From: Brachionus plicatilis
Lineage: Eukaryota > Rotifera > Eurotatoria > Ploima > Brachionidae
Length of the DNA: 24,740 nt
NCBI GenBank assembly: GCA_010279815.1
Contig: QEOQ01000640.1
Coordinates: 1,590,207-1,614,946, forward strand
Direction: 5' to 3'
Shown: positions 1-12,624 of the stretch, piece by piece
Layout: each line of letters begins with the position of its first letter
How positions within the stretch are numbered: the first letter of the stretch is position 1
Position numbers and translations under genes: made by a program
The notes under the pieces: generated by a model
Seen by the model: the letters and a program-made list of their open reading frames with translations, nothing else
Told to the model about the DNA's origin: nothing
The model's database searches: none

Positions 1-70
1 TTTACGTTAATTTACGTAAAATGTGGTAAAATTTGGTTAATTTACGGTATTTTACGTAATTTTTGGTAAC
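1..70. repeat. Degenerate short tandem repeat (TTTACG/TTTGGT units)
   Basis: The left edge of the window is built from loosely repeated units of about 9-12 bp, each starting TTTACG or TTTGGT and ending GTAA or TTAA, about six copies in 70 bp. It contains two TTACGTAA palindromes. The array may continue beyond the window. No function is evident. Confidence 0.45.
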
Positions 71-105
71 ATACATACAAAATCAAATCACCACTGTATC
101 AACCT

Positions 106-147
106 TTTTTGCATAATATAAACCCTATACTTTATATTATGCAAAAA
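106..147. repeat. Perfect 16-bp inverted repeat (hairpin)
   Basis: Positions 106-121 (TTTTTGCATAATATAA) are the exact reverse complement of 132-147, with a 10-nt spacer. It lies in non-coding DNA downstream of the last visible Sin3 exon, within what should be a Sin3 intron. It could be a transposon end, a folded-back repeat or an RNA hairpin. Nothing seen decides between these. Confidence 0.7.
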
Positions 148-344
148 TTAAATCTTTTAAATGTACAATTTCTTAATATTTCCTTTACTCGAATTTAAAT
201 TAACAAAATAATTTTTTAGAAAACAATTTCTAATCTGTATTATAATTTTTCTTTTTCTTTTACATTTTATAATTTTACTACATCGCCAGAATTGGCACTA
301 AATGAAACAAATAAAGAGATAATTGATTCACCACAAACAAAAAC

Positions 345-870
345 TATCACCCACAATTAAAAAACTTTTACCCACAAATATAAAACTTTTCAACACAAAA
401 AATTTCTGATGAACAAAAAAACATTATTAAATTAAATAATATTTTACATCATTTTCTTTTTCATTATAAAATTGGGGTTTTGGCGATTGAAATGTTACCA
501 TATAAATCTAGTCAACTATTTTTTGCATTTGTAACATCTTGTTCTTGATGTTTATCAATTGACTCGGCGTCATCAAGCGAATTATCATCATTAATTGCTT
601 TCTTACATTTTCGTTTACCTTTATCTTTTAACAAATATTCAAAAGTAAGCTTTTTGCTTCTTAAAAGCTTTCTAAATCTTTTGAAATTTTTAATTAGAAT
701 AAATTTTTTTTTTGAATGATTCAAAAATTTAAAAAAAAAAAGAGTGATCTAATTCAAAATGAATATTTCACAAAAATTTGTGTTAAAAAGTTCAACAGTT
801 TTTTAATAATTTTTAATTTTTTGTGTTGAAAAGTTTTTGCATGTGGGTAACATTTTTTTTATTGTGGATA
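345..870. mobile_element. Inverted-repeat-bounded small element (MITE-like)
   Basis: Two arms of about 55 bp in opposite orientation bound this stretch. The block AACTTTTCAACACAAAAAAT near 384-404 reappears as its reverse complement at about 816-836. Further out, the arms share CCCACA and CCACAAT blocks with small indels. TA or ACTA is present at both outer edges and could be a target duplication. Inside is a 70-codon Lys-rich then Asp-rich reading frame (512-724, minus) that resembles no family I know and may be chance. The element sits about 55 bp inside the Sin3 intron that starts at 924. Confidence 0.6.
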
Positions 871-924
871 CTAGGTAGACCCAAATAAATAAATAGAAAA
901 AAATATAAAAATAAATAAACTTAC

Positions 925-3900
925 CGGCGATTTGTACTCGTTTGGCAAGTTTCTATTTCGTTCGACATCGACATCAGTGAGCCTTCGCTTATTGGTGTCA
1001 GTGTGTCTAGCTGCCGGAGTACCATTTCCATTATTAGACCTTAATTTTTTGCCAGAATTGTCATCGGACTCTAGCTTATCTGATGACTCGTCGTCAGACA
1101 GCGTGCCCCTGGACACAAAAAACAGGTCAGGCAGAAACAAATAAACAATTTGCTTTATCTTGTGTTTATCTTCTTTTTGTATAGTAGTCTGTCTTTTAAC
1201 ATGATGAATGATGAGCGCAGCAGCGTCTTCCAGCACCGATTTGTCCTCATATCTAAAGACCAAATGGGGATCACTGTGGTTCAGCACACAGTTCTTGATA
1301 GCCTCGCCAGCAACCACTGACTGATGCGCCCCACTAGCAGCGAGGCTCTCTTCTCGAGCCTCATTTCTCTCATTGTAAATGCTCTCTATCTCATTTATCA
1401 TCGATTTGGTCTTCAAAAACTTCTGGTCGTTTTGCTTAAAAGGCGTTGCCAAATAGTCCAAAGATTTAAGGTAGTTTTTTTCCACTTGTTCGCGCCACGT
1501 TTTCTCCAAATTTTTCTTAGCCTCGCGCCACTCTTCGTCCTTGGCCTTGAGACGCTTGAGCACCAGTGGGACAGCCACTTGGGGGTTCTGTTTGAGGCCC
1601 TCGATAAAATCCTTGGACTTGTCCGCATATATTCTCTGCACCGCTTTCATGTGAATTACTTGGGAGTCGCCGCCCAGCGAGTCGTCCAACTTGAACTTGG
1701 CCAACTCGTCACACTTCATGCGGCCCATTTTGCTCATCAGATTCTCCAGCACTTTTATGGTGCACAAATTGGTCTCCAGAACAACATCCAGCTCAAATCT
1801 TTCGTCTTCAATGCGAAACATTTGGTCCTCGTACTGGTTTTTGCGCGATGTGACAAAAGTGGAGTCCTCGGACCAGGACGGAAACGACACATAGCTTGAG
1901 TTGAGCACCAGTTTGCACAGCTCGGTCTGACCACTGCTAATAGGCTGAGGGTACGAGCTTATGTCTCGATAGCTGGCGCCGTACTGTTTGCACGCCAAAT
2001 AGTCTATTTCCAAATGAATGTTGTTTGCCGGAAGTGATATTTTTTCCTTGGCAGAGTCTGTCGAGCAGCAGTCGGCGTTTAGCGCCCCATTGAACGGTAT
2101 GTTCTCCACGTAGTCTTTGAACCAGCGGTAAAGGTTGGAAAATTTGGACAAAAATGGCTCGACCAATTTTATCAGTTCGCTGGTTGTGATTATGTTTTGG
2201 TTGAAAAGAGCCAGACATTTGAGGAAGTTTTCGTAGACTTGGGGAGTTCGGAGCGCTTTTTTGAGCTTTTCGAAAAATGTTATTTCGTTTATGGGTCCAA
2301 AGCGAAGCGAGTCTGGGCCCGCTTGAGGCTGGTGTTTGGTCAGCGTAAGGCTTTTGTTGGTCAAATTGGAGGACTGGGCTGGCTTTGGGGTCGACTGGGG
2401 ACTTGGCTTTTGGGCTTGGGTGGCATTTAATTTTGGCTTTTTGGAGCAGATGGGAATTGATGTGGTGGGGCGTTTGATGGGCTTTTGGGAAGAATTCGAG
2501 GATATTGACGAGACGGACGCATTGTCGCCCGGGGTCAACGGTCTATGCGGCTCTGTGCTAGTTTGATTTTGTTCGCTTTTGACTTTTGGACTGACTGGTG
2601 GATTAGAGGGCTGAGATGGTGCAGCGGACAATTGGGAAAGGTCCGAAGTTGCTAAACTGTTTGTTTGATTGTTTTGGTTTGCGTTGGCGTCTGGCAAAAA
2701 TTGGCTAAATTCGACCAGCAGGTCTTCTTGATTTTTGAACAAGCTGGCTACTTTGGCGTACACTTCGCTTTCTGATAAAAAATTTGTCGGTATTATACCC
2801 TTTGGATAAAAATTTTTACTAAATTTAAAATAAAGTTCATTTTTTGGATCATGTCGACTAGGTGATCAACAGAAATGTGATCATAGGTCAAAAAATTAAT
2901 TTTTCGATTTTTTGGGAGCAAAAAATGATCATTTAAAATTTTTTTTCTTTTCATAAAATTATTTTTTCTTTACCAATTTTAAAATGTAAAAAAGCAAAAA
3001 AATTTTCTGTACCATTTTTGGTATTGTGAAATTCAAATGCAAATTGAAAATAAATTTTTTTTGATAAATTAAAATTTAAGTTTATAAATAATATTAAAAA
3101 AAATTAGTGCATTTTTTACCAAAATAAATTTTTCTGATGTAAAAAAATGAAAAAAATAAAACATCAATATGATTTAAATTGATTATTGATTTAATTAACT
3201 AAAAAAATGAAAACAAAAAATCTGTTTTTAAAAATAAAGGTGCAACAAAGTACGTTGCACTTTGTGGTTGTATTTTTTTTTTATCATTTTTTTTTATCAT
3301 TCACAGAAGCATAAATAAAATACATTTTTTTTTAAACTTTATTTTATAAAATGAAATCGAGAAATCATTTTTTTCTAAATATTTAAAAAAACTATGCTAA
3401 ATATAACTTTGTATTCAATTAAAAATTTTTGATCACAAAAACACATTTTCTAATTATTTTTTTGCTCTTTTTTTATTTCAAAAATATGATCAGTATTAAA
3501 TGATCAGATTCTCGACATGATTCATATGATCAAATTGTATTGTTGATTTTAATTCTAAATAATTAAAGTCCAAAATTAAAAACACGTTTATCAAGAAGAT
3601 ATGTTTCTGTAAAAACGCAAAATAATCTTATTCTCAATCTTTTTTAAAAAAAAGTCAATTGACTTGACTTTAAATTTTTTTTAAAAAATATATCACTAAA
3701 AATGAAAAATTTAGAGAAAAAAATTAATTTTTATTTTTTTTTGAAAGATGTCGCTTTTTTTTAAAAAATAAAATGTTGTCGAACACTTAATGTTAATTTT
3801 TTCTTTTTTTGATATTTAAAAACAAAATTATAAAAAAAAATTAAGAGAATACAATACTGATTAAAAAACTGATTTAATAATAAATTAAAAAAAGTCTGTT

Positions 3901-6155
3901 TTTTTTTATATCATGCTTTCCATAAGAACTATTCAAAAAAAATGATACTTTATAAAGAATTCAGATTTAATTATGACTTACGACTCTTTTTAAAAAAGAA
4001 AATTTCAATTTCAAAAACAAGTCAAGTCATATGACTTGACTTGTTTTTGACTTAATGACTTTTGCCCAAGTCTGAAAATGACTTGAATGAAGAAATGTAT
4101 TTATTTCAATACCCTATCAGTTTTTCTATTTTCAATACCGTAAAAATTTTTTTTAACGCCGCACTTATAGCCGAATTATTCAGTTTTGTTTCCTTAAATA
4201 AAATAATTTTTCGACTTTTTATAAAATCAAAGTTAAAAATTTCGACATTTAAATAGCTTTTGATATTTTCATCTTAACTATCTTTAAGCTTGAAAATTCA
4301 ATTTTTTTGAGGACCAAAACCAAGCTTTTGGGGTTTAATGCGGCGTTGAATAACAATCATTTACCGTAATATTTTTTTGCTACTTAATAATCACAATTTT
4401 TTCCAAACTCTCAAATTTAGTTATTTTTATTTAAAAAAATTTTGGGTTAGACCTGATATGTTACTAATTAGTCACTTTATTTGTGACCAGGCTCAGACCT
4501 GCGGAATACATGAACAAAAATATGTGATCAGTTCGTAATAAGATTTTTTTAATCACATAGAAGTTTAGATGGCCACTAAGCCTAAAAAAAATAAAGCTTA
4601 ATGTGTTTTTTTATTGAAAGTTTCCAGCCAGACTTTCTCTCAAAAAATGCACTTCATATTTTTGGACTACTCTGTTAAAAATACTTATTTTCATTTTTAA
4701 AAATGACCAAAACAAGACTTATAAAATACTCTTCTAATTTTACTTTTTTACAAATAATTCTAACTAAAAAGATTTTAATTTTAATCAAAGTTGTTTAAAA
4801 GTCACAAGTCTCAAATCAATTCCAAGTCCAGACTTTTTTTTTTTTTTTTAAAGTCCGACCAAAGACTTTAATTTTTTTTTTCAAAAAAAAAGTCCAAGTC
4901 CAGGCTTTAAAATTTTGAATACTGAAGAAGAAATTTATGCTAAAATTGCAACAAACTTCTGATATATGGCAAATCTATTGCATTAGACAACCCAACAGTA
5001 TATAAATTTTTTGATTTGAAGCCTGATCTAGCAAATTTTAAAAAAAAATTCTGGACTTGGCCTTTTTTTTGGGACTTTTAAACAACTCTGATTTTAATTA
5101 AAAAGCCTTTGTTACATTTCATTTGTCTAATAATAAAAAAATTTTTGTTCAAGTCACCAACAAAAGAAAAATTTAATTTAATAAAAATAATGGCTATGAT
5201 ATGATATGTGGAAGAAAAGAAATCTTTCTGGGCCATAAACCAATTGATGCTTACTTACATCTTTCATATTTTTTTGCTGTTTTTGATAGGTATGTAAAAT
5301 TTCCAGAAAAGATTTGTATACTTCAGGCTGATTGCTGAAACGAGCTTTGATTTTATTCACATAATTGATAGCGTGTCCGAATTCAACTTGACTTGAGGGC
5401 GCTTGGCTCTGAGACGATTGTGGATTAGCTATTTGCTGAACAATGGCATTGGCCGCATTGATGGTAGACGCCTGGTTGGTTGAGACAGATATTTGGGCCG
5501 GCTGATTTTGCAAAGGAACTAGAGAAGGCGTCGATGTGACTGGGGCCAATTTGAGTGGTTGTGCCAAATTTTTGAAATTAGAATTATTCGGAATTGTTGC
5601 CAGAACTATAGGCTCTAGCTTTGGGGTCTCGCTCTTGACCAAATTTGCTCCTGCTAGGTTCAATGGAAGCTGAGTGCCGTTATTGGTGACCAGAGTGGCG
5701 GGCACTATCGCCGAAGCGCTCATGGTTTGCTGGACATTTTTCGGCTTTACAACCACATTTTGATTAACAAGAGTCGACATGGAAGAATTAGGGGCCGTGT
5801 AGTGGACCAAATCATTGGCCTGTATCTCAATTTTGTACCCGGGAGGCAAAAAAGTGTTGAATCCTTCGATCAGATCATTGTGTCCTTTGAACAAAGTCGA
5901 CACCCGGGATATCACCCCCGGTGTATCGATCGCTTGTGATTTGAACTCTTTCATTATGTCTAGGAATTGATTGTACACTTCGGGTTGTCTTTCGAATTGA
6001 AGTTTTACTTGGTCAAGGTAGGTTAGCGCGTCCTCGACCTTTAGGCGCGGAAAAACCGAGCCTGGCTGGCCAGACGCCTGCGCAGCTATTGAATTGGCCA
6101 GCGAAGCTGCTGACGAATTTGACGATGTCGAGTTAGATGAGCCCAGTGAAGTCAT
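925..6155 (-). CDS. Sin3: Sin3-family transcriptional corepressor (two exons; 3' end beyond the window)
   Basis: This is the scaffold of the Sin3/HDAC complex, a nuclear protein that bridges DNA-bound repressors to histone deacetylases. Exon A (6155 to 5255) and exon B (2771 to 925) join in phase through donor GTAAGC and acceptor ATCAG, giving about 916 residues. A second donor, GTAAGT at 5258, is in phase 0 and fits this acceptor less well. PAH1 is at about 37-108 (start LKVEDALTYLDQVK, ending FLPPGYKIE). PAH2 is at about 257-329 and is split by the intron (QPEVYKSFLEIL before it, LFKNQEDLL after). PAH3 is at about 457-525, and the HDAC-interaction region starts near 553. Gln/Ser/Pro-rich linkers and a KKPKL basic patch lie between them. 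Exon B ends at a GTAAGT donor, and the conserved Sin3 C-terminal domain is not in the window. The ATG at 6155 is chosen because PAH1 follows closely. A CAG acceptor 2 nt upstream leaves an upstream leader exon possible. Confidence 0.93.
2849..3524. mobile_element. Inverted-repeat unit with ordered ATCATGTCGA and TGATCA blocks
   Basis: The left arm (about 2849-2930) and the reverse complement of the right arm (about 3463-3524) share blocks in the same order: ATCATGTCGA, then TGATCA, then TGATCATA, then GAGCAAAAAA. Spacing is nearly equal at first (5 nt, then 8-9 nt) with one longer gap. Collinear blocks in opposite orientation indicate diverged terminal inverted repeats of a non-autonomous DNA element of about 675 bp. 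No transposase is seen inside. Confidence 0.5.
3023..3266. repeat. Dispersed repeat, copy A
   Basis: Three blocks recur near 13.5 kb. Block 1 is at 3023-3048 (ATTGTGAAATTCAAA start; 25 of 26 bases match 13474-13499). Block 2 is at about 3161-3214 and includes TTGATTATTGATTTAAT. Block 3 is at 3238-3265, a TGCAAC...GTTGCA inverted repeat. Here all three lie in one orientation. It lies wholly inside the inverted-repeat unit 2849-3524. Confidence 0.6.
3652..3665. repeat. 14-bp palindrome AAGTCAATTGACTT
   Basis: This is a perfect 14-bp palindrome flanked by another GACTT unit and by oligo-A and oligo-T. It shares the AAGTCA/TGACTT unit with the 40-bp palindrome at 4011-4050, so the two are probably members or ends of one repeat. 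Confidence 0.6.
4011..4050. repeat. Perfect 40-bp palindrome
   Basis: Positions 4011-4030 (TCAAAAACAAGTCAAGTCAT) are the exact reverse complement of 4031-4050, with no spacer. The symmetry stops at 4010/4051. The arms contain tandem AAGTCA units, and further GACTT or AAGTC units follow at 4051-4094. It lies within the large Sin3 intron, in non-coding DNA. Confidence 0.9.
4772..5105. mobile_element. MITE-like element with inverted ends and AAGTCCAG motifs
   Basis: The left end (about 4772-4832) and the reverse complement of the right end (about 5050-5105) share TTTTAATT, GTTGTTTAAAAGTC (4790-4803 versus 5073-5086) and AAGTCCAGA in that order. The interior repeats the AAGTCCAAGTCCAG motif near 4890. 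No reading frame of note lies inside. The size (about 335 bp) and structure fit a non-autonomous DNA transposon. Confidence 0.6.
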
Positions 6156-6168
6156 CGCTGAAAAAAAT
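6153..6168 (-). promoter_or_regulatory. Splice-acceptor-like tract immediately before the Sin3 ATG
   Basis: Read on the minus strand, an oligo-T tract ending in CAG is followed by CG and then the Sin3 ATG at 6155. This is the normal shape of a 3' splice site. It may take an upstream 5'UTR exon by cis-splicing or a spliced leader by trans-splicing. The upstream spastin stop codon is only about 325 bp away on the same strand. Confidence 0.5.
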
Positions 6169-6171
6169 TAA

Positions 6172-6482
6172 AATTTGAATTTTTTTTTCATTATTATTAA
6201 TTTTTGAATGATCTTCCATGACCATCTTAATTTGATTAATTTAATTAAAGCAGGAATGAAAATATTTTATTTATAAAAACAATTGTTAGAGAATTTTTTC
6301 GAGTCTTTTTGTTTTCTCTAAATGAAAATATGCTCATGATTAATTAAAACCATTTGAGTTTTGAATTTGATTTTAGGAAAATAAATTGAAAAAAAAAATT
6401 TCTTTAAATTTACAAAAATAAAATACCGGCTTGATCCTAATTAGTTTGTCAAAGAAAAAAAAATTAATAGAAAAATATTGGC
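6172..6482. other. Short spastin-Sin3 intergenic stretch
   Basis: This AT-rich stretch lies between the spastin stop and the Sin3 5' end, both read on the minus strand. It must hold the spastin 3' end and any Sin3 promoter or leader. No coding signal is seen. A minus-strand AATAAA at 6266-6271 is the only candidate processing signal noted. Confidence 0.6.
6266..6271 (-). terminator. Candidate poly(A) signal for spastin
   Basis: The complement reads AATAAA about 210 nt after the spastin stop and about 110 nt before the Sin3 acceptor. In DNA this AT-rich the hexamer is expected often by chance. Confidence 0.3.
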
Positions 6483-9444
<2,962 letters not shown>

Positions 9445-10344
9445 TATTCAGCATAGCCAAATGTTTTAAGTAATGGGTTTTTTTTTTTAATTTAGAATTT
9501 TATTATTATAATGGAGCTAAATATTTTCTCATAAAGACTAAAACGTATGTTTGAATGGGTTTTGAATTTTTTTTCAAATTTATTTTTGTTTTCGAATGCA
9601 AATTAATGCGAGTGTTTGTGCTAGGTTTTTGTCTGCGCAAATTTTTCTGATTGTCGACACAAATTTTGTCTTTTAATTCAAATGGGTGGCCTTTTTTTTC
9701 TAAAAAATTAAGCTTGAGAAAAAAAATCCAAAATGTATGCTGAAAAAAAATTATAATTATTGTTGTCGGTTTGTGTTTTTGTTATAACGAAAAAATAGCA
9801 AAAATCAAGATTTTTAATTTTCTTTATTCAAGCCCAATATGTACAAACAATAATTTGTTTTTGAAAAGTGAATTTTTTATCAACAGTATAAAATAGCTTA
9901 AAATTCTAATTTAAAAAAGTGCTTTTTTTATTGTTACGAAATTATTATTTAATTATTTATGATGTCAGAGGTTTTAAATATTTTAATTTTAAATTTTAGC
10001 ATATTTTATTACAAAGTTGTCTTTCTTTTATTTCTTCAAATAAAAGAAAGTACGGTCATCAAAGGATTTCTTCTTTTTGGAAAATTTTTATAAAAATTTA
10101 ATAGGCAAAAATTTTTAGCTTTTTCTAATATTTATTAGTATGTTCAAGTGTTTTAGAAAGACAAAGTTTCTAATATATTCAAAGTATTTCTAATATTTCG
10201 TATAGTGATTTAGAAAGAGAATTTATATATATAATATATAAATATTGCTACTTTGACACCTTCAATTAGGATCAGTATTAATGTTGGGCCGGTTTCACGC
10301 AGACATTTTAGTATCCTGGGCCTCAATAATAATAATAATATATA
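9445..10344. other. Non-coding stretch upstream of spastin
   Basis: This should include the spastin promoter and 5'UTR. It is AT-rich with repeated TTTCTAATAT words near 10110-10200, an AT palindromic run near 10220-10246 and a short (AAT)n microsatellite at about 10325-10340. Apart from the hairpin at 10021-10050, nothing stands out and no gene is seen. Confidence 0.6.
10021..10050. repeat. Perfect 13-bp hairpin with a 4-nt loop
   Basis: CTTTCTTTTATTT at 10021-10033 pairs exactly with 10038-10050 around the loop CTTC. One arm is pyrimidine-rich and the other purine-rich, with the shape of a folding RNA or a cruciform. It lies about 580 bp upstream of the spastin start. No role is evident. 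Confidence 0.7.
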
Positions 10345-11137
10345 TAATTCCAAGGTTAATCAAATGCAAAATTTGAATTATTTAACTTAAATACCTTGTA
10401 ATTAAATTTTTTCAAATAACAATGTACCGTAAAACCTCGCCAAACTACCCCATGAGCTTCAGAAGAAACTAATTTAAAAAAAAGGTTTACTCCTATAAAT
10501 TTTACTGCCAAACAATCAATGACCCGGGGTTTAATTAAAAAATTTATTTTAGGAAATGGGGTTATAAAAAAATTTGCCTGAACTTAAACAGAGACTATTC
10601 GATTTAAGCATTATTAAAAAAAAAATAAAAAACATATTGATTCAAGATCCATTTCAGAATATTCGTCGCTCTCATCTGGTCTAGTAGTACCAATCTCTTC
10701 GAGTATTCTTCACCAGAATTAAAAATATTAGTGTTGCATATGTATTAAAATTAAACTTAAGCTCATGGGTGTGTAAATTTGTCAAATTTTTAATCCCATG
10801 AGACTAATGAAAAAATATTGTAAGAGCACACTGAGGTTTTACAGAAAAATGATAATTTTTATTAAAAGAATTTAATTTTTTTTTATTATTTAACCCCAGG
10901 CCTATAAAAAAAAAATTCAAAAAAAATCACGGGTTATAGTAAATGTTATGGTGGGGAGGGTTATGGCTAGTTTCCGAGATTTTACGGTAATCAATAGCTT
11001 CTTTATTTTTTATAAATTGAATAATTCTTATATCGAATTTTTTTTCTAATATGATTTATTTTAAATGAATTTAAATAAATGAATTGTTAATCAGTCTTGA
11101 GGCATTGGCACTAGCCTGGTGATTAACCTTGGAATTA
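10345..11137. mobile_element. Outer inverted-repeat unit (793 bp) containing a nested element
   Basis: TAATTCCAAGGTTAATCA at 10345-10362 is repeated exactly in reverse complement at 11120-11137. Both copies have AAT-rich sequence just outside. An 18-bp exact match of mixed composition at this distance is unlikely by chance. The pair brackets a second, TA-flanked inverted-repeat element (10427-10987), which implies insertion into an older element or compound terminal repeats. No coding sequence is seen inside. Confidence 0.55.
10427..10987. mobile_element. TA-flanked MITE with CCGTAAAACCTCG ends
   Basis: The left end CCGTAAAACCTCG at 10427 matches the reverse complement of the right end ending at 10987 (CCGTAAAATCTCG), followed by AAACTA then CC in both. 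TA lies directly outside each end, the target duplication of Tc1/mariner/pogo elements. The 561-bp interior has Pu/Py-biased GGGGTT and AACCCC words and no transposase. It is likely a non-autonomous pogo- or Tc1-related element. Confidence 0.6.
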
Positions 11138-11168
11138 AAAAGAAAAAAAAATAATAATATTAAAAATA

Positions 11169-12461
11169 ACGGGTGACAACATAAAATCGAGACGAACTTT
11201 AAAAGGTCATAAATCCTTTAATATTTATCAAAATAAAACGAAATTTTGAAAGAATATAGCATTTTTATTCTTGTTTTTATTTATGCTTTTATCTTTTTTC
11301 AATAAGTCCATTTCTTTGAATATTATTGAGTCGTTTGGATTTAGAGGCCAAAAGGTCCTGTACGAGATTTTGGTCCATATTTCTTGTACAAAGTCGTATT
11401 TTATTCCTTAGTTCATCTATGTTTTTTGCTTTGCAGCCATTCTCATACACTTTCCCATTTAAAATGGATCAAAAATCTTCTATTGGTCGTACTTCTGGCA
11501 CTTTTGCAGGGTTTTCACATTTTTGCACAAATTTGATATTTTGGTCTATCAAGTAGTTGACCACTGTATTGGCATAATGAGAGCTCGCCAAGTTGGGCCA
11601 GAACTTATAGTTGCCGTCTGAATGATGCTTTTTAATAAACAGAATGACTCCACGCTTTATAAAGTCCAAAAAGACAGTTTGGTTGACTGCAAGTCCACTT
11701 TTTCGTATGATTGGCGCCGAGATACCCCTCTCAGAAATGACCATCCAAACAAGTAATTTCTGCTCAATTTCTTAACTGGGGTATATTTTATACTTGCTGG
11801 TGTTGCAGCAATGTTACTTGAGTAAAATATATCATTTCCATTGATTTTACCATGACTGAGAGTGAAATGGGATTCATCGTCTAAAATGTTTGGATTTTTT
11901 AAATACAAATTTCTAAATTTAACTCTAGCTACTTTTTTTTGCGTTTCGATTCGGTCAGGGATTTTCATCTTTTTTCTGGGTGTTATTTGAAGCCACTTCA
12001 ACAATTTTGAGACCATTTGCTGGCTTATATCAAACTTTTTAGCTGCTTGACGCTGACTGATGTTGTCTTTGTGATTAAAAGCCTTTTTTAGCTTGTTGAG
12101 TTGTACTTTAGTCACTTTTTTCGGTGTTTAACCAGATCCTTGCTTCCTTTCTGGTGAAAAATATTCACTACGTTTTAAAATTTGGTAAACAGTACTCCTT
12201 GGAATTTTTTCTGTCATAAAATGCCTCACAGTGAATATCTTTCCAAGTGATCTATTTTCGTTAAAAAACGCGTTCAGCGAATTCTTAGGGCCTCTTCTTT
12301 AGATGAATTTAGTTTGGTCATTTTAATTCAAATTGAATAATTTTTTTTATCGTATTTAAAATTAAATTTACTACAAGAATATGGAAAGAGATTTGAAAAA
12401 AAATTAAAATAGCATTTCAAATCATACTTAAAGTTCGTCTCGATTTTAAGTTGTCACCCGT
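11169..12461 (-). mobile_element. Full-length Tc1/mariner-superfamily transposon (1293 bp)
   Basis: The terminal inverted repeats are 34 bp with one mismatch: ACGGGTGACAAC then TAAAATCGAGACGAACTTTAA, at 11169-11202 and 12428-12461. Both ends are flanked by TA (11167-11168 and 12462-12463), the canonical target-site duplication. Length and a single internal transposase on the minus strand are typical of the superfamily. The near-identical ends show a fairly recent insertion, although the transposase is already broken. Confidence 0.93.
11289..12321 (-). pseudogene. Inactivated Tc1/mariner transposase
   Basis: This is the relic of the cut-and-paste transposase of the surrounding element. Reading from an ATG at 12321 there are two helix-turn-helix-like segments, one around TEKIPRSTVYQILKR and one around SQRQAAKKFDISQQMVSKLL. 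The catalytic block LDDESHFTLSH (first Asp) follows, then WPNLASSHYA and RPIEDF. The expected second catalytic Asp is Asn (codon at 11592-11594), and 37 residues separate it from the PIE glutamate. The damage includes a stop at 12274-12276, a stop at 12128-12130, a frameshift around 11761-11775, and a TGA at 11469-11471 where a Trp is expected before the tail SILNGKVYENG. It is a dead copy, although its DNA ends could in principle be moved by another copy's enzyme. Confidence 0.9.
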
Positions 12462-12624
12462 TAATAAAAATAATAAGCTACGGCAAGCAAACTCGCAGAG
12501 GCGGTCTACTAGGATATCGCCTATAGTAGCACATTGCGCTATAAAACGAAAATTACAGAAATAAGACAACTGATAAGAGAATCAAATTCACATTATTGTT
12601 AATTTTTGTATACAAAACATTAAT

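Larger units (their letters stand above)
2772..5254 (-). other. Large Sin3 intron (~2.48 kb) inside the PAH2 codons
   Basis: No coding exon is recognisable here. The intron is extremely AT-rich and carries at least four separate repeat structures, annotated individually: a TGATCA-bearing inverted repeat, a dispersed repeat copy, a 40-bp palindrome and a MITE-like element. It is about 50 times longer than most of the neighbouring spastin introns, which suggests growth by transposon insertion. Confidence 0.8.

Noticed and set aside
512..724. 70-codon minus-strand frame as a Sin3 exon or independent gene
   Set aside because: No similarity to the Sin3 C-terminal domain, no clear splice sites, and it lies between inverted repeats; kept only as part of that element.
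1324..1899. 191-codon plus-strand frame
   Set aside because: It is exactly antisense to the Sin3 HDAC-interaction exon, whose minus-strand translation matches a known family; this one does not.
2197..2566. Plus-strand frames rich in Gly, Trp and Leu
   Set aside because: Antisense to the Sin3 PAH3 and linker coding sequence.
4062..4256. 64-codon plus-strand frame
   Set aside because: Low-complexity AT-rich translation (Phe/Ile/Lys) in an intron full of repeats; consistent with chance.
11326..11556. 76-codon plus-strand frame
   Set aside because: Antisense to the decayed transposase.
12506..12534. Possible inverted repeat or tRNA-like GC-richer patch
   Set aside because: Pairing is imperfect and no cloverleaf, anticodon arm or T-loop consensus can be built.
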